DNA of 64,000 nucleotides from Amycolatopsis sp. GM8. Its GTDB lineage: Bacteria > Actinomycetota > Actinomycetes > Mycobacteriales > Pseudonocardiaceae. The DNA lies in contig NZ_JAJKFK010000004.1 of assembly GCF_021653975.1 (NCBI RefSeq), positions 556,936 through 620,935 of the forward strand. The letters run 5' to 3'. Made by a program: the position numbers and the translations under genes. Positions 1 through 8,589 of this stretch are shown in pieces. The notes beneath the pieces are model-generated. The model was not told the DNA's origin, searched no databases, and saw only the letters and a list, made by a program, of their open reading frames with translations. Each line of letters begins with the position of its first letter. Within the stretch, counting starts at the first letter, position 1.

Positions 1-596
1 CTGCCGAACGCGCGCTCGGCCTCCAGGCTGGTGCGTTCGTAGGCGTCGGTGAGGTCTCCGGGATTGGTGACCACGCGGATACCGCGGCCGCCGCCGCCCG
101 CGGTCGCCTTGAGCATCAGCGGATAACCGATCCGCTCCGCCGCGCGCAGTGCCGCGTCGAGGTCCTCGACCGGGCCGCGGCTCCACGGCGCGACCGGCAC
201 GCCGACCTCTTCGGCGATCAGCTTGGCACCGATCTTGTCGCCCAGTTTGCGCATCGCGTCCGGGGAGGGGCCGATGAACGTCACGCCCAGCTTTTCGCAC
301 AGCTCCGCGAACGCCGGGTCCTCGGCGACGAAGCCCCAGCCGACCCACGCGGCGTCGGCACCGGTCTCGACCAGCGCGCGTTCCAGCACGGCGAGGTCGA
401 GGTACGGGCGCGCCGCGGCCGGGCCGAGGTCGTAGGTGAGGTCCGCCTCCCGCACGAACGTCGCCGCGGCGTCGGCGTCGGTGTAGAGGGCCACCGTTTC
501 GATCCGCGGCCCGCCCTCCGCGTTGAGCTCACCGACGGCGTGGATGAGCCGCATCGCGGCTTCACCTCGGTTGACGATCGCGACACGACTGAACAC
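1..596 (-). CDS. Acyl-CoA carboxylase, biotin carboxylase N-terminus (partial)
   Basis: The gene runs off the left edge; 198 N-terminal codons are visible. They encode the biotin carboxylase fold that carboxylates biotin with bicarbonate and ATP in acetyl/propionyl-CoA carboxylases. The N-terminus reads VAIVNRGEAAMRLIHA, followed by an ATP-grasp glycine loop (KATAGGGGRGIRVV, from about residue 163). I chose the GTG at 596 because AGG lies 9 nt upstream; an in-frame GTG at 611 has no ribosome site. The N-terminal wording resembles the very long actinobacterial proteins that fuse biotin carboxylase to a carboxyltransferase, but that cannot be confirmed here. A palindrome about 115 bp upstream (710-730) may control it. 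Confidence 0.85.
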   Translation of the reverse strand, partial: MFSRVAIVNRGEAAMRLIHAVGELNAEGGPRIETVALYTDADAAATFVREADLTYDLGPAAARPYLDLAVLERALVETGADAAWVGWGFVAEDPAFAELCEKLGVTFIGPSPDAMRKLGDKIGAKLIAEEVGVPVAPWSRGPVEDLDAALRAAERIGYPLMLKATAGGGGRGIRVVTNPGDLTDAYERTSLEAERAFG

Positions 597-709
597 CGAA
601 TCGATCCTCACAAAAATCGACGACGAAACCCGGCCCGCTGGCCGTCGTCCAGCATCCCGCTTACCGGCCGGTATGTGCTCGTCCGCCGTGTTGCGTGCCG
701 GAGCACGAT

Positions 710-730
710 CTTTGTAGGAACCCTCCAAAG
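710..730. promoter_or_regulatory. Imperfect palindrome upstream of the carboxylase gene
   Basis: CTTTG at 710-714 pairs with CAAAG at 726-730, and AGG with CCT inside them, giving a 21-bp palindrome with one mismatched pair, centred on 720. It lies in the 162-bp gap upstream of the carboxylase start at 596 and just past the stop of the glycosyltransferase gene at 759. The position suits a repressor site for the carboxylase. The protein that binds is unknown, and the rest of the gap shows nothing I can name. Confidence 0.4.
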
Positions 731-758
731 GCGAGGGCTGACCTCGACCTTCGCCTGA

Positions 759-2774
759 TCATCGTCGGCGGTGCCCGATGAGAGTCTGGTCACCCGGGAT
801 CACCGCCGGGACCCCGGCGACCTCGCGATAGAGGTCTTCGAACGTGTCGAGCGTGGTGCCGATGGCGTGCGCGGCGATCAGTTCACTGCTGGCGGCGCCC
901 ATCCGGGCGGTCACCGCCGGGTCGGCGACGACCGAACGCAGCCGGTCCGCCAGCTCCCGGACGTCGCCCGGGGTGAACAGCCAGCCGTTGTGGCCGGGGC
1001 GGCACAGGTGCGGCAGCGCCATCGCGTCCGCGGCGACGACCGGCCTGCCGGCGGCCATCGCTTCCATCGTCGCCAGGCTCTGCAGTTCCGCGACGCCGGG
1101 CATGCAGAACACATCGGCGGCCGCGTAGGAGTCCAGCAGGTCGTCCTCGCCGACGAAGCCCCGGAACCGCACGCGCGCGGTGATGCCGAGCCGGTCCGCC
1201 AGCTGCTCCCACGCGGCCCGGCACGATCCGTCACCGACGATCTCGGCGTGCAGCCCCGGTATCAGGGCCACCGCGCGCAGCAGCTCGTCGACGCGCTTCT
1301 CCTCGTCCAGGCGGCCGACGAACAGAACCGTCGGGGCTTCGGTGTGCCGCACGGGTTCGCGCAGGCGGTACCGGTCGATGTCGATGCCGCACGAGACCGC
1401 GATCGCGCGGGCCGGGAAACCGTTGTCGTGCAAGAGTTTCACCGCGCGCGGGGTGGGTGCGGTGACGACGTCGGCCTCGTCGAAGACGTTCCGCAGGTCC
1501 CGCCATGCCCACCGGGACGCCGCGCGCTGAAGCCAGGCCGGGACGTGCAGGTGGCCGAAGAGGTTCTCCGGCATGAAGTGATTCGTTGCCACGGTGGGAA
1601 TTCCGCGTGCCGACGCATGCCGCAGCACGTAGCGGCCGACCACGAAATGGGCTTGCACGTGGACCAGGTCGGGCGCCAGCCCGGTGAGCAAGGTCCGGAC
1701 GTCTTTGCTGACCTCCCAAGGCAATCCGATGCGGAACGTCCGGTGGAACGGCGTCCGGTGCGAGCGCAGGCGGTGCACGGTGATCCCGTCGACGTACTCG
1801 GTGCGGGCCTCCCCCGCCGGGTCCACCGTGATCACGTGCACGTCATGGCCCCGACCGGCCAGACCGGTGGCCAGGCGGTGCGCGAAGCGCGCGGCGCCGT
1901 TCACGTCCGGCGGGAACGTCTCCGCCGCGAGCACGACACGCTGGACGCTTCCGGTGACGCGAGTCGCCGGTGCGGGCTCGGCGGGCTTGCGGGTCAGGGC
2001 CACCACGCCACCGATCGCCACGGCGGCGAAGGTCAGCTCGGCGAAAGCGGTCGGGCCGCTGAGATTGCCGGCCTCGCCGAGCAACCCGGCGCCGATGGCC
2101 ACCGCGAACAGCGGGTCCACGACGGTCAGGCAGGCGACGGTCAGGTGCGGCGGCCCGGCGGCGTAGGCGTGCTGCACGAACCACCCGCCGACAAGCAGCG
2201 CGGCGACCATGCCCGCCACCGAGAAGACGGCCGCCCAGCCGACCGTGCCGTGCAGGGCGTCCTGCGAGACGGCCCGCATGAGGACCGAGACGTAGCCGTA
2301 CGCGATCCCACCTGCCGCGCCGTAGGCGAGGGTGCGCAGCGCCGGCCGGGTGCCGAGCAGACCGAGGACCGCGATCAGCCCCAGCACGATCAGCCCGGCG
2401 TGGAATTCGGCGGTGGGCGTCACCGTGGTCGAGGCGGCGCTGCGGGCGGCGACGAACACGAACGCACCGACCCCGAACGTCGTCACCGCGACCAGCGGCA
2501 GCTCGCGCCGCCGGCCGTCGAGGAGCGCGGTGATCCCGATGGCGACCACGCCGACCGGTTGCACGACGGTCAGCGGCGCGATCCCCAGCGCCACCGCGTG
2601 CGCGCCCGCGCCGACCGCGCACAGCGCCAGGCCCGCGAGCCAGCGCGGGCGGCGCGGGAGATCGAGGACGCGCAGGGCCCCGGCCCCGGCGTGCACCGCG
2701 CCGTGCTGCCAGCGCGCACCGAGCGCGAACAGGACCGCGGCCACTACCGCGAGCAGGATGGCGAACGCCGTCAT
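759..2774 (-). CDS. Fused DMT-type membrane transporter and family GT4 glycosyltransferase
   Basis: The 671-residue protein has two parts. Residues 1-265 form about nine or ten hydrophobic segments of drug/metabolite-transporter (EamA/NIPA-like) type. After a short linker, residues 280-671 form a GT4 glycosyltransferase: an N-terminal PPDVNGAARFAHRLA loop, a central VLFVGRLDEEKRVDEL donor-site strand (484-499), and the retaining E-x7-E motif (E563, E571). By family it should transfer a sugar from a nucleotide or lipid-linked donor at the inner membrane face; the acceptor is unknown. The ATG at 2774 overlaps the stop of the upstream DUF998 gene (ATGA), so the two are translationally coupled. 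The reading frame stays open upstream into that gene, but that stretch is not coding in this frame. Confidence 0.8.
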   Translation of the reverse strand: MTAFAILLAVVAAVLFALGARWQHGAVHAGAGALRVLDLPRRPRWLAGLALCAVGAGAHAVALGIAPLTVVQPVGVVAIGITALLDGRRRELPLVAVTTFGVGAFVFVAARSAASTTVTPTAEFHAGLIVLGLIAVLGLLGTRPALRTLAYGAAGGIAYGYVSVLMRAVSQDALHGTVGWAAVFSVAGMVAALLVGGWFVQHAYAAGPPHLTVACLTVVDPLFAVAIGAGLLGEAGNLSGPTAFAELTFAAVAIGGVVALTRKPAEPAPATRVTGSVQRVVLAAETFPPDVNGAARFAHRLATGLAGRGHDVHVITVDPAGEARTEYVDGITVHRLRSHRTPFHRTFRIGLPWEVSKDVRTLLTGLAPDLVHVQAHFVVGRYVLRHASARGIPTVATNHFMPENLFGHLHVPAWLQRAASRWAWRDLRNVFDEADVVTAPTPRAVKLLHDNGFPARAIAVSCGIDIDRYRLREPVRHTEAPTVLFVGRLDEEKRVDELLRAVALIPGLHAEIVGDGSCRAAWEQLADRLGITARVRFRGFVGEDDLLDSYAAADVFCMPGVAELQSLATMEAMAAGRPVVAADAMALPHLCRPGHNGWLFTPGDVRELADRLRSVVADPAVTARMGAASSELIAAHAIGTTLDTFEDLYREVAGVPAVIPGDQTLIGHRRR

Positions 2775-3391
2775 CGCGTCACCTCGCGGGTCGCGGCCGC
2801 CATCGCGAACAGCAGGCCGTAGAGCAGCGCGTACAGCACCCGCTCGAAAAGGCCCAGCAGCACCAGATCCGTGCCGATCGTCAGGTGCGTGAGCAGGAAC
2901 GCGAACGACGCGAACCCCGCGGCGACGGCCAGCCGGTGCACCGCCGGGCTGGGCAGGAACCCGCGGGAGACCAGCCACCCCGCGAGCGGGAGGCTGATGA
3001 ACATCGCCGCGCCCGCATACCGGTGCACGACACCGGAAAACGATGTCGGCACGCTCGCCGGGTCGGTCGGGAAGGCCGTCGCGATGAGCAGACCCGCCGA
3101 CCACACCCCGAGTAGCACCGCCGCCGGACCGGACCGGGGCAGGCCACGCCTGATCAACATCAGCAGCAGCGCCACGGACGCGGCGGCGAGGCTCAGCGAG
3201 CCGACCGCCAGCAGCGCCGTCCCACCGGGGACGAAGACGTAATCGCTGACGACGGCGCTGACCGGGCTGAGCCGGCCGATCGCCGTGAGATGCAGGTAAA
3301 GAATGGGGATCAGGGAAAGGACGAGACCTGCGACGACCAGCACCGGCAGCGTGGACCGGGTTCTTTCCTGAATGGGGGTCACCAGGATCAT
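2771..3391 (-). CDS. DUF998 family integral membrane protein
   Basis: A 206-residue protein with six predicted hydrophobic helices and short loops; the segment around VVSDYVFVPGGTALLAVGS and the later HRYAGAAMFISLPLAGW match the DUF998 pattern of actinobacterial membrane proteins. Function is unknown. It is the first gene of a two-gene unit with the transporter-glycosyltransferase fusion, which starts inside its stop codon, suggesting a joint envelope role. The ATG at 3391 follows GGCGGCAGG. Two copies of a GGGAAATCCC box lie upstream (3421-3509). Confidence 0.7.
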   Translation of the reverse strand: MILVTPIQERTRSTLPVLVVAGLVLSLIPILYLHLTAIGRLSPVSAVVSDYVFVPGGTALLAVGSLSLAAASVALLLMLIRRGLPRSGPAAVLLGVWSAGLLIATAFPTDPASVPTSFSGVVHRYAGAAMFISLPLAGWLVSRGFLPSPAVHRLAVAAGFASFAFLLTHLTIGTDLVLLGLFERVLYALLYGLLFAMAAATREVTR

Positions 3392-3420
3392 CCTGCCGCC
3401 GGAATCCCGCGCGGAGATCG

Positions 3421-3509
3421 GGGAAATCCCTGAGGCGGACCCGGAGATATCCCGGCCCCATCGCTGAGAAAGGCTCAGGAACCCATTTGGCGGTAGGGAT
3501 TTCCCTACC
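3421..3509. promoter_or_regulatory. Paired GGGAAATCCC boxes upstream of the DUF998 gene
   Basis: The 151-bp gap between the kup stop and the DUF998 start holds GGGAAATCCC at 3421-3430 and its reverse complement at 3496-3505. The second copy sits inside a longer palindrome, GGTAGGGA at 3492-3499 and TCCCTACC at 3502-3509. A weaker CTGAG/CTCAG hairpin lies between them. Two matching boxes in opposite orientation upstream of a start are typical of a regulator site, possibly with looping; no regulator is identifiable. A copy of TCCACTGTGGA (3527-3537) lies beside them. Confidence 0.4.
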
Positions 3510-3542
3510 CCCGGGGTCCACTGTGGACGACGGTCCGGGAAT

Positions 3543-5456
3543 TCACACCTCGATGTGCGAACCCATGATCACCGTGCGCTCGCGCGGCAGGTTGAAATAC
3601 TCGGCGGCGTCCACGGCGATGTACGAGGTCGCGATGAACAACCGCTTGCGCCACCGCGCCATCGTCGGCTCGGTGCCGGTGCGCAGCTCGATCGTCGACA
3701 GGAAGTAGGACGCGTCGTCCAGGTCGAGCCTGCCCTCGGTCTGGGCCGGTTCGAGATGGCGCAGCGCCCGCGGCACGTCCGGGGTCTCCATGTACCCGAA
3801 GCGCGCGGTGACGTGGGTGATCCCGTCGTCGCCGTAACCGAGATCGTCGACGACCACCCGCCGGTTCACCGGTACCCGCGGCACCGGCTCGGTCTCGATG
3901 GACACGATCACCAGATGCTCGTGCCGCACATGGTTGTGGTCCACGTTGGCCCGCAGTGCGAGCGGCGCGGTTTCCTTGCCACGGTTGAGGAACACGGCCG
4001 TGCCCGGCACCCGGCGGATCAGCGCCGCCTTGTTCCGCAGCCGTTCCACGAACTCGTTCAGGGTCCCCTCGCGCCGCTCGCGTTCCGCGGTCACCACGAT
4101 CCGGCCGCGCTGCCAGGTGATCATGATCGTGAACACCGTGACGCCGATCAGCAGCGGCAGCCACGCGCCGTGCAGCAGCTTCGTGAAGTTCGCCGCGAGG
4201 AACAGCAGGTCCACCACGAGCAGCACGGTCGCGCCGATGCCGACCAGCCAGGCCGGGGTGCCCCACTTGGCGCGGGCGATGAAGAAGAACAGGATGGTGG
4301 TGATGGTGATCGTGCCGGTCACCGCCATCCCGAAGGCGTAGGCCAGCGCGGCGGAGCTGCGGAACGCGAACACCAGCGTCAGCACCGAGACCAGCAGCAG
4401 CCAGTTGACCCACGGCACGTAGATCTGGCCGCGTTCGGTCGCCGAGGTGTGCGCGACCCGCAGCCGCGGCAGGTAGCCCAGCTGCGCGGCCTGCGACGTC
4501 ACCGAGTACGCCCCGGTGATGACCGCCTGGGACGCGATCACGGTCGCCGCGGTCGCGAGCACGATCATCAGGATCCGGCCCCAGCCCGGCACCAGCAGGA
4601 AGAACGGGCTGGAGATGTTGGCCGGGTCGTCCAGGATCAGCGCGCCCTGGCCGAGATAGCTGAGCGTGCACGCGGGGAACACCAGGAAGATCCAGCCGCG
4701 GGTGATCGCCTTGCGGCCGAAATGCCCCATGTCGGCGTACAGCGCTTCGGCGCCGGTCACCGCGAGCACGATCCCGGCCAGCGCGAAGAACGCGATCCCG
4801 AAGTGGCCGGCCATGAACCCGATCGCGTAGGTCGGGGAAAGCGCTTCCAGGATCCCAGGGTGCCGCACGATGCCACCGACACCGGCGGCGCCGATGGCGG
4901 TGAACCACAGGATCATCACCGGCCCGAACACCCGCCCCACCGCGGCGGTGCCCCGGCGCTGGACCAGGAACAGCAGCACGATGATCACCGCGGTGATCGG
5001 CACGATCAGCTCTTCCAGCGACGGCTCGACCACCTTCAGGCCTTCGACCGCGGACAGCACCGAGATCGCCGGGGTGATCATGCTGTCGCCGAAGAACAGC
5101 GACGCGCCGAAGATCCCGGCCGCGGCGAGCACGAGCGCGGCGCGGCGGCCCCGCTGCCCGCTCCACCGGCGCAGCAGCGTGATCAGGGCCATGATGCCGC
5201 CCTCACCCTCGTTGTCGGCGCGCATCGCCAGCAGCACATAGGTGACCGTCACGATGATCATCACCGACCAGAACACCAGTGACACCACGCCGAACACGTT
5301 GTCCGTGCTCACCGGCACCGGATGCGGGTCGGCCGGGTTGAACACCGTCTGCAGGGTGTAGATCGGGCTCGTCCCGATGTCCCCGAACACCACGCCCAGC
5401 GCACCGATGACCAGTGCCAGCCGGACCGTGTCAGGCGCTTTTTCCGCTGTCGTCAC
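3543..5456 (-). CDS. kup: KUP/HAK/KT family potassium uptake protein
   Basis: A 637-residue proton-coupled potassium transporter. The N-terminus carries the family signature GDIGTSPIYTLQTVF and the loop MRADNEGEGGIMAL; about twelve transmembrane helices occupy residues 15-440 and a hydrophilic cytosolic domain fills the rest. Length is normal for Kup (about 620-640). The GTG start at 5456 has no Shine-Dalgarno, but a TACTGT box lies 8 nt upstream (5465-5470). It follows corA by only 21 bp, or 28 bp counted from corA's preceding box, so it may be read from its own promoter as well as from the corA transcript. Confidence 0.93.
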   Translation of the reverse strand: MTTAEKAPDTVRLALVIGALGVVFGDIGTSPIYTLQTVFNPADPHPVPVSTDNVFGVVSLVFWSVMIIVTVTYVLLAMRADNEGEGGIMALITLLRRWSGQRGRRAALVLAAAGIFGASLFFGDSMITPAISVLSAVEGLKVVEPSLEELIVPITAVIIVLLFLVQRRGTAAVGRVFGPVMILWFTAIGAAGVGGIVRHPGILEALSPTYAIGFMAGHFGIAFFALAGIVLAVTGAEALYADMGHFGRKAITRGWIFLVFPACTLSYLGQGALILDDPANISSPFFLLVPGWGRILMIVLATAATVIASQAVITGAYSVTSQAAQLGYLPRLRVAHTSATERGQIYVPWVNWLLLVSVLTLVFAFRSSAALAYAFGMAVTGTITITTILFFFIARAKWGTPAWLVGIGATVLLVVDLLFLAANFTKLLHGAWLPLLIGVTVFTIMITWQRGRIVVTAERERREGTLNEFVERLRNKAALIRRVPGTAVFLNRGKETAPLALRANVDHNHVRHEHLVIVSIETEPVPRVPVNRRVVVDDLGYGDDGITHVTARFGYMETPDVPRALRHLEPAQTEGRLDLDDASYFLSTIELRTGTEPTMARWRKRLFIATSYIAVDAAEYFNLPRERTVIMGSHIEV

Positions 5457-5477
5457 GGTCGCGAACAGTACCGGCCG

Positions 5478-6449
5478 CTACAGCCAGTCGCGGCGGCGGA
5501 ACATCACATACAGCCCGATGGAGAACACGACGATGGCGACTGTGGAGGTCCAGAAGCCCCAGTGCTGCTCGAGCCCGGGATACGGGATGTTCTGGCCGTA
5601 GAAGCCGGTGATGGCGGTGGGCACCGCGATGATCGCGGCCCAGCTGGTGACCTTCTTCATGATCGTGTTGAGCCGGTTGCCCTGCAGGCTCAGCTGGGTC
5701 TCGCGGATCGTGGTGACCAGGTCGCGCAGCGACTCGGTCCACTCACCGGCACGCAGCACGTGATCGTAGACGTCCTGGTAGTACGGCATCATCGTGTCGT
5801 CGACGACGTGCAGGTCGCGGCGCATCAGGGAGTTCACGACCTCGCGCATCGGCAGCACCACGCGGCGCAACGCGACCATGCTCTTGCGCAGGTGCAGCGA
5901 GCGGCGCTGCATCTCCTTGTAGTCGGCGTTGTCCGCGAACACGAGATCCTCCAGGCCCTCGATCTCCTCGTCCAGGGCCTGCACGGCGTCGAAGTGGCTG
6001 TCGACGATGTAGTCCAGCAGGCCGTGCACGAGGAACCCGACGCCGCTCTTGGCCAGCTCCGGCTCGCCGTCCCAGCGCGCGACGACCTCGTCGATCTCGA
6101 AGCCCTCGTCCTTGCGGACCGTGACCAGCGCCCGCTCGGTGAGGAACGCGGCCACCTCGCACTTGGCCAGCACCCCGGTCGCGGTGTCCAGCCGCACGGC
6201 GTAGGCGGTGAGGAAGGAGTGCGTGTCGTAGCGGTCGAGCTTCGGCCGCTGGTGCTCGTGCACCGCGTCCTCCACCGCGAGCCGGTGCAGGCTCAGCTCC
6301 TCGGCGATCGAGGCCAGGTCCTCCTCCGTGGGGCGGCACATGTCGAGCCACACCGTGGCACCCGGGTCGGCCAGGTGATCGGAGACGTCGGCGACCGGGA
6401 AGTTCTCCGCTTCCAGGACGCCGTTGCGGTAGAGCCTGGTACGCGCCAT
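5478..6449 (-). CDS. corA: CorA family divalent metal (Mg/Co) transporter
   Basis: A 323-residue protein with a long acidic and helical cytosolic N-terminal domain and two C-terminal transmembrane helices. The CorA pore signature appears as YGQNIPYPG in place of the classical YGMNF, a variant seen in actinobacterial members, so the exact metal is less certain. I chose ATG 6449 over the in-frame GTG at 6458 because a TACTGT promoter box (6457-6462) overlaps the GTG and lies 7 nt before the ATG, giving a leaderless start. It sits between an epimerase gene and kup on the same strand. Confidence 0.88.
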   Translation of the reverse strand: MARTRLYRNGVLEAENFPVADVSDHLADPGATVWLDMCRPTEEDLASIAEELSLHRLAVEDAVHEHQRPKLDRYDTHSFLTAYAVRLDTATGVLAKCEVAAFLTERALVTVRKDEGFEIDEVVARWDGEPELAKSGVGFLVHGLLDYIVDSHFDAVQALDEEIEGLEDLVFADNADYKEMQRRSLHLRKSMVALRRVVLPMREVVNSLMRRDLHVVDDTMMPYYQDVYDHVLRAGEWTESLRDLVTTIRETQLSLQGNRLNTIMKKVTSWAAIIAVPTAITGFYGQNIPYPGLEQHWGFWTSTVAIVVFSIGLYVMFRRRDWL

Positions 6450-6470
6450 GGACGTCACAGTAGTGGGCGG

Positions 6471-7892
6471 TTATCCGACCTGGGCGAGGAACTCGTTGCG
6501 GCCGGCTTCTTCGCGGTAGTGCCAGGTGTCGCGGACGCACACGGGGCACCAGTGCCCGGCGGTGAGCACGAGTCTCGGGCTGCCGGTGAACTCGTGGCCG
6601 AACGCGCACCGCCAGGCCAGCGGCGTGGCGATGTCGCCGCGCCGCGCGTCGGTGCTCAGCAGCGCACCGCCGCGGAACCGGGCCACCGCGGTGTAGTCCA
6701 CAGTGGACCAGTCTTCGTCCGGTTTGGACTCGTCGTAGCCGTGGTCGAGCAGTTTCGGGATCCGGTCGGGGGCCGGCGGGGTGAAAGTCGACCAGTCGCC
6801 GATGGCCTCCCACTCCGCGCGGGAGCCGAAATAGGCCCGGATCCGCTCGTCGTCGCCGTCGCGGACGAACGACATCGTGCCGCGCGGCTTCCCGGCGAGC
6901 GGTTTCATCACGAAGCGCTTGACCAGCCACGCCGGCACCCTGCCCGCCAGCCGGATCGACCGCGGCGCCGCGGCCAGGATGCGGGCCAGCGCGCCGTCGA
7001 ACGTGTCCTCGCGGAACGGCACCAACTGCTGCAGGCGGTCGGAGTCGGTGTACCACTGGCCGTGGAAGTTCCTGGTGGCGAACCAGTTCCGGTCGTACCA
7101 GGCGCGCACGTCCGGGACGCCGACAGCGGCGGCCAGCCGGCTCTGCAGGTCCCAGTGTGTCAGCCGCCATTCCTCGCCGCCGCCGATGTTGTAGATGCCG
7201 CCCCACAGTCCGGCGGGCGTGTCGTCCTCGCAGATACCGGCCATGAGCCGGGCCGCGTCCTGTACGGACACCCATTCCATAGCGCCTTCCAGCGGGGTGT
7301 GCGTGATGATCGGGTCGCGGATCTCGAGCACGCCGGGATGGAAGATGCCGGTCTGGCGCAACCACACCCATTTCGGCAGACCGGAGTCGACCAGCGCCCG
7401 CTCGGCGATGATCTTGCTCTGCCCGTACTCGTCGTAGTGCGAAACCCGCAGCGGGTCGCCGATCCGGCCCCAGTGGTGCGGCGGGTTGCGGTCGCCGGTC
7501 TCGGCGATCGAACCGACCCCGACGACCCCGATCGCGCCCGGATCCGGCTGGGCCCGCACCGCCTCGATGATGTTGCGCATGCTGCCCACGTTGACCCGGT
7601 GGGCGAGCTCCGGGTGGTCGTCGGCGAACGGCGAGACCACCGCGCCCAGGTGCAGCACGAAATCCGCGCCACGGACACAGGTCTCGACCGCGGCGTAGTC
7701 GGTCAGGTCTCCGAAATGGACGGTCAGGTTGGGCATGGCGGCGAACTCAGCGATCGCCGCGCGCTCGGCGGGCAGCACGAGCGCCACGACGTCGAACCGC
7801 CCGGCCCGGCCGGCGAACTCACGCAGGATGTAGCGACCCCAGTTGCCGGTGGCACCAGTGAGGAAGACCCGCTTGCGGGTGCGCTGGCTCAT
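6471..7892 (-). CDS. NAD-dependent epimerase/dehydratase with C-terminal metal-binding-like tail
   Basis: A 473-residue extended short-chain dehydrogenase. The Rossmann loop is TGATGNWG near residue 13, the catalytic pair is YGQSK, and the usual LHLGAVVSP strand is present. Substrate unknown; family members act on nucleotide sugars or related alcohols. The protein is about 130 residues longer than a typical epimerase, and the tail contains C-x3-H (CAFGH) and C-x2-C (CPVC) about 25 residues later, which could bind zinc. A TAGCGT box at 7899-7904 lies 6 nt upstream of the ATG, so the transcript is probably leaderless. corA begins 21 bp after its stop. Confidence 0.8.
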   Translation of the reverse strand: MSQRTRKRVFLTGATGNWGRYILREFAGRAGRFDVVALVLPAERAAIAEFAAMPNLTVHFGDLTDYAAVETCVRGADFVLHLGAVVSPFADDHPELAHRVNVGSMRNIIEAVRAQPDPGAIGVVGVGSIAETGDRNPPHHWGRIGDPLRVSHYDEYGQSKIIAERALVDSGLPKWVWLRQTGIFHPGVLEIRDPIITHTPLEGAMEWVSVQDAARLMAGICEDDTPAGLWGGIYNIGGGEEWRLTHWDLQSRLAAAVGVPDVRAWYDRNWFATRNFHGQWYTDSDRLQQLVPFREDTFDGALARILAAAPRSIRLAGRVPAWLVKRFVMKPLAGKPRGTMSFVRDGDDERIRAYFGSRAEWEAIGDWSTFTPPAPDRIPKLLDHGYDESKPDEDWSTVDYTAVARFRGGALLSTDARRGDIATPLAWRCAFGHEFTGSPRLVLTAGHWCPVCVRDTWHYREEAGRNEFLAQVG

Positions 7893-7931
7893 GCCACCAC
7901 GCTAGGCGATTACGGCGTTTACTTCAGGCGC

Positions 7932-8360
7932 TCAGTCGTGCAGGTGTTCCAGGTTCTCCAGGGCCGGCCGCGGCCGCGGCACGATCGTCGCAGGCGGCAC
8001 CTCGGCGGTTTCCCGCACCAGACGGGCGAAGGCCGCCATGGCGAGCGCCCCGAGCGCGACCCCGGTCAGGATCACCGCCGCCAGGCCGCTCGCGGGCGTG
8101 AACACCAGGTTCCCGTGCCGCCCGAGCACGAACCCGTCGTGCAGGCACCAGCAGATGACCACCGTGCCGAGCGCGGCGGCGGGCGTGGTGACCGCGGCGA
8201 CCCCGGCCACCGTGACCGTCAGCACGGCCACCGACCAGTCCGGATGTGCCGTCACCCCCGCCGCGACCGCGACGAGCGTGACCACGATGCCCGCCACGAA
8301 ACCGAGCGGGAGCCCGTACCCGCCGAGTACCGGTGGCGCCGGCCAGCGTGATGTGCGCAT
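7932..8360 (-). CDS. Small multi-pass membrane protein, function unknown
   Basis: I do not recognise the family. The 142-residue product has about four hydrophobic helices (GLPLGFVAGIVVTLVAVAAG and three more) and a hydrophilic, proline-rich tail ending in LENLEHLHD. I chose ATG 8360 because the upstream extension in this frame is arginine-rich and unlike protein; GGGGG sits directly before the ATG, which is a poor spacing for ribosome binding, so the start is uncertain. It is transcribed away from the kdp remnant, and the 229-bp gap between them holds the palindrome at 8433-8480. Confidence 0.5.
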   Translation of the reverse strand: MRTSRWPAPPVLGGYGLPLGFVAGIVVTLVAVAAGVTAHPDWSVAVLTVTVAGVAAVTTPAAALGTVVICWCLHDGFVLGRHGNLVFTPASGLAAVILTGVALGALAMAAFARLVRETAEVPPATIVPRPRPALENLEHLHD

Positions 8361-8432
8361 ACCCCCATCACACCGGCGGATCCGGCGCTCGGGCCGGTCC
8401 TTGCCACACCTCCTGCGCTCCGGCCGCCGGTT

Positions 8433-8480
8433 TTGACGCCGCCTTGACGCGGGTCCCGGCACCTGTCAACGCGGCGTCAA
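8433..8480. promoter_or_regulatory. 48-bp palindrome built from TTGAC elements between divergent genes
   Basis: TTGACGCCGC at 8433-8442 is matched exactly by GCGGCGTCAA at 8471-8480, and a second TTGAC at 8444-8448 by GTCAA at 8465-8469, all on one centre (8456.5). Four TTGAC half-sites are therefore arranged symmetrically, separated by 1, 16 and 1 nt. The element lies between the starts of the small membrane protein gene and the kdp remnant, where a two-dimer operator would sit. It may be the leftover control site of the kdp operon; no kdpDE genes are in the window. The rest of the 8361-8589 gap shows only a GAAGGA ribosome site before 8590. Confidence 0.45.
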
Positions 8481-8589
8481 GGAATCCCGGATCGGTGTCG
8501 CCGGGTAGTCGAGGCCCGTTGGCCAGTCCCGGGGCCGTGGCGTGTCATTTCGCAGCCGGGCCGGACGACGCCCGAGGACGAAGGACCTG

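Noticed and set aside
759-3521. One 920-residue protein covering the glycosyltransferase gene and the region upstream
   Set aside because: The part above 2774 has no protein-like composition in this frame and is covered by the DUF998 gene, whose stop overlaps the ATG at 2774.
3555-8351. Long plus-strand open frames antisense to kup, corA and the epimerase gene
   Set aside because: Composition is arginine/histidine/proline-rich with no domain features; they mirror well-supported genes on the other strand, as is common in high-GC DNA.
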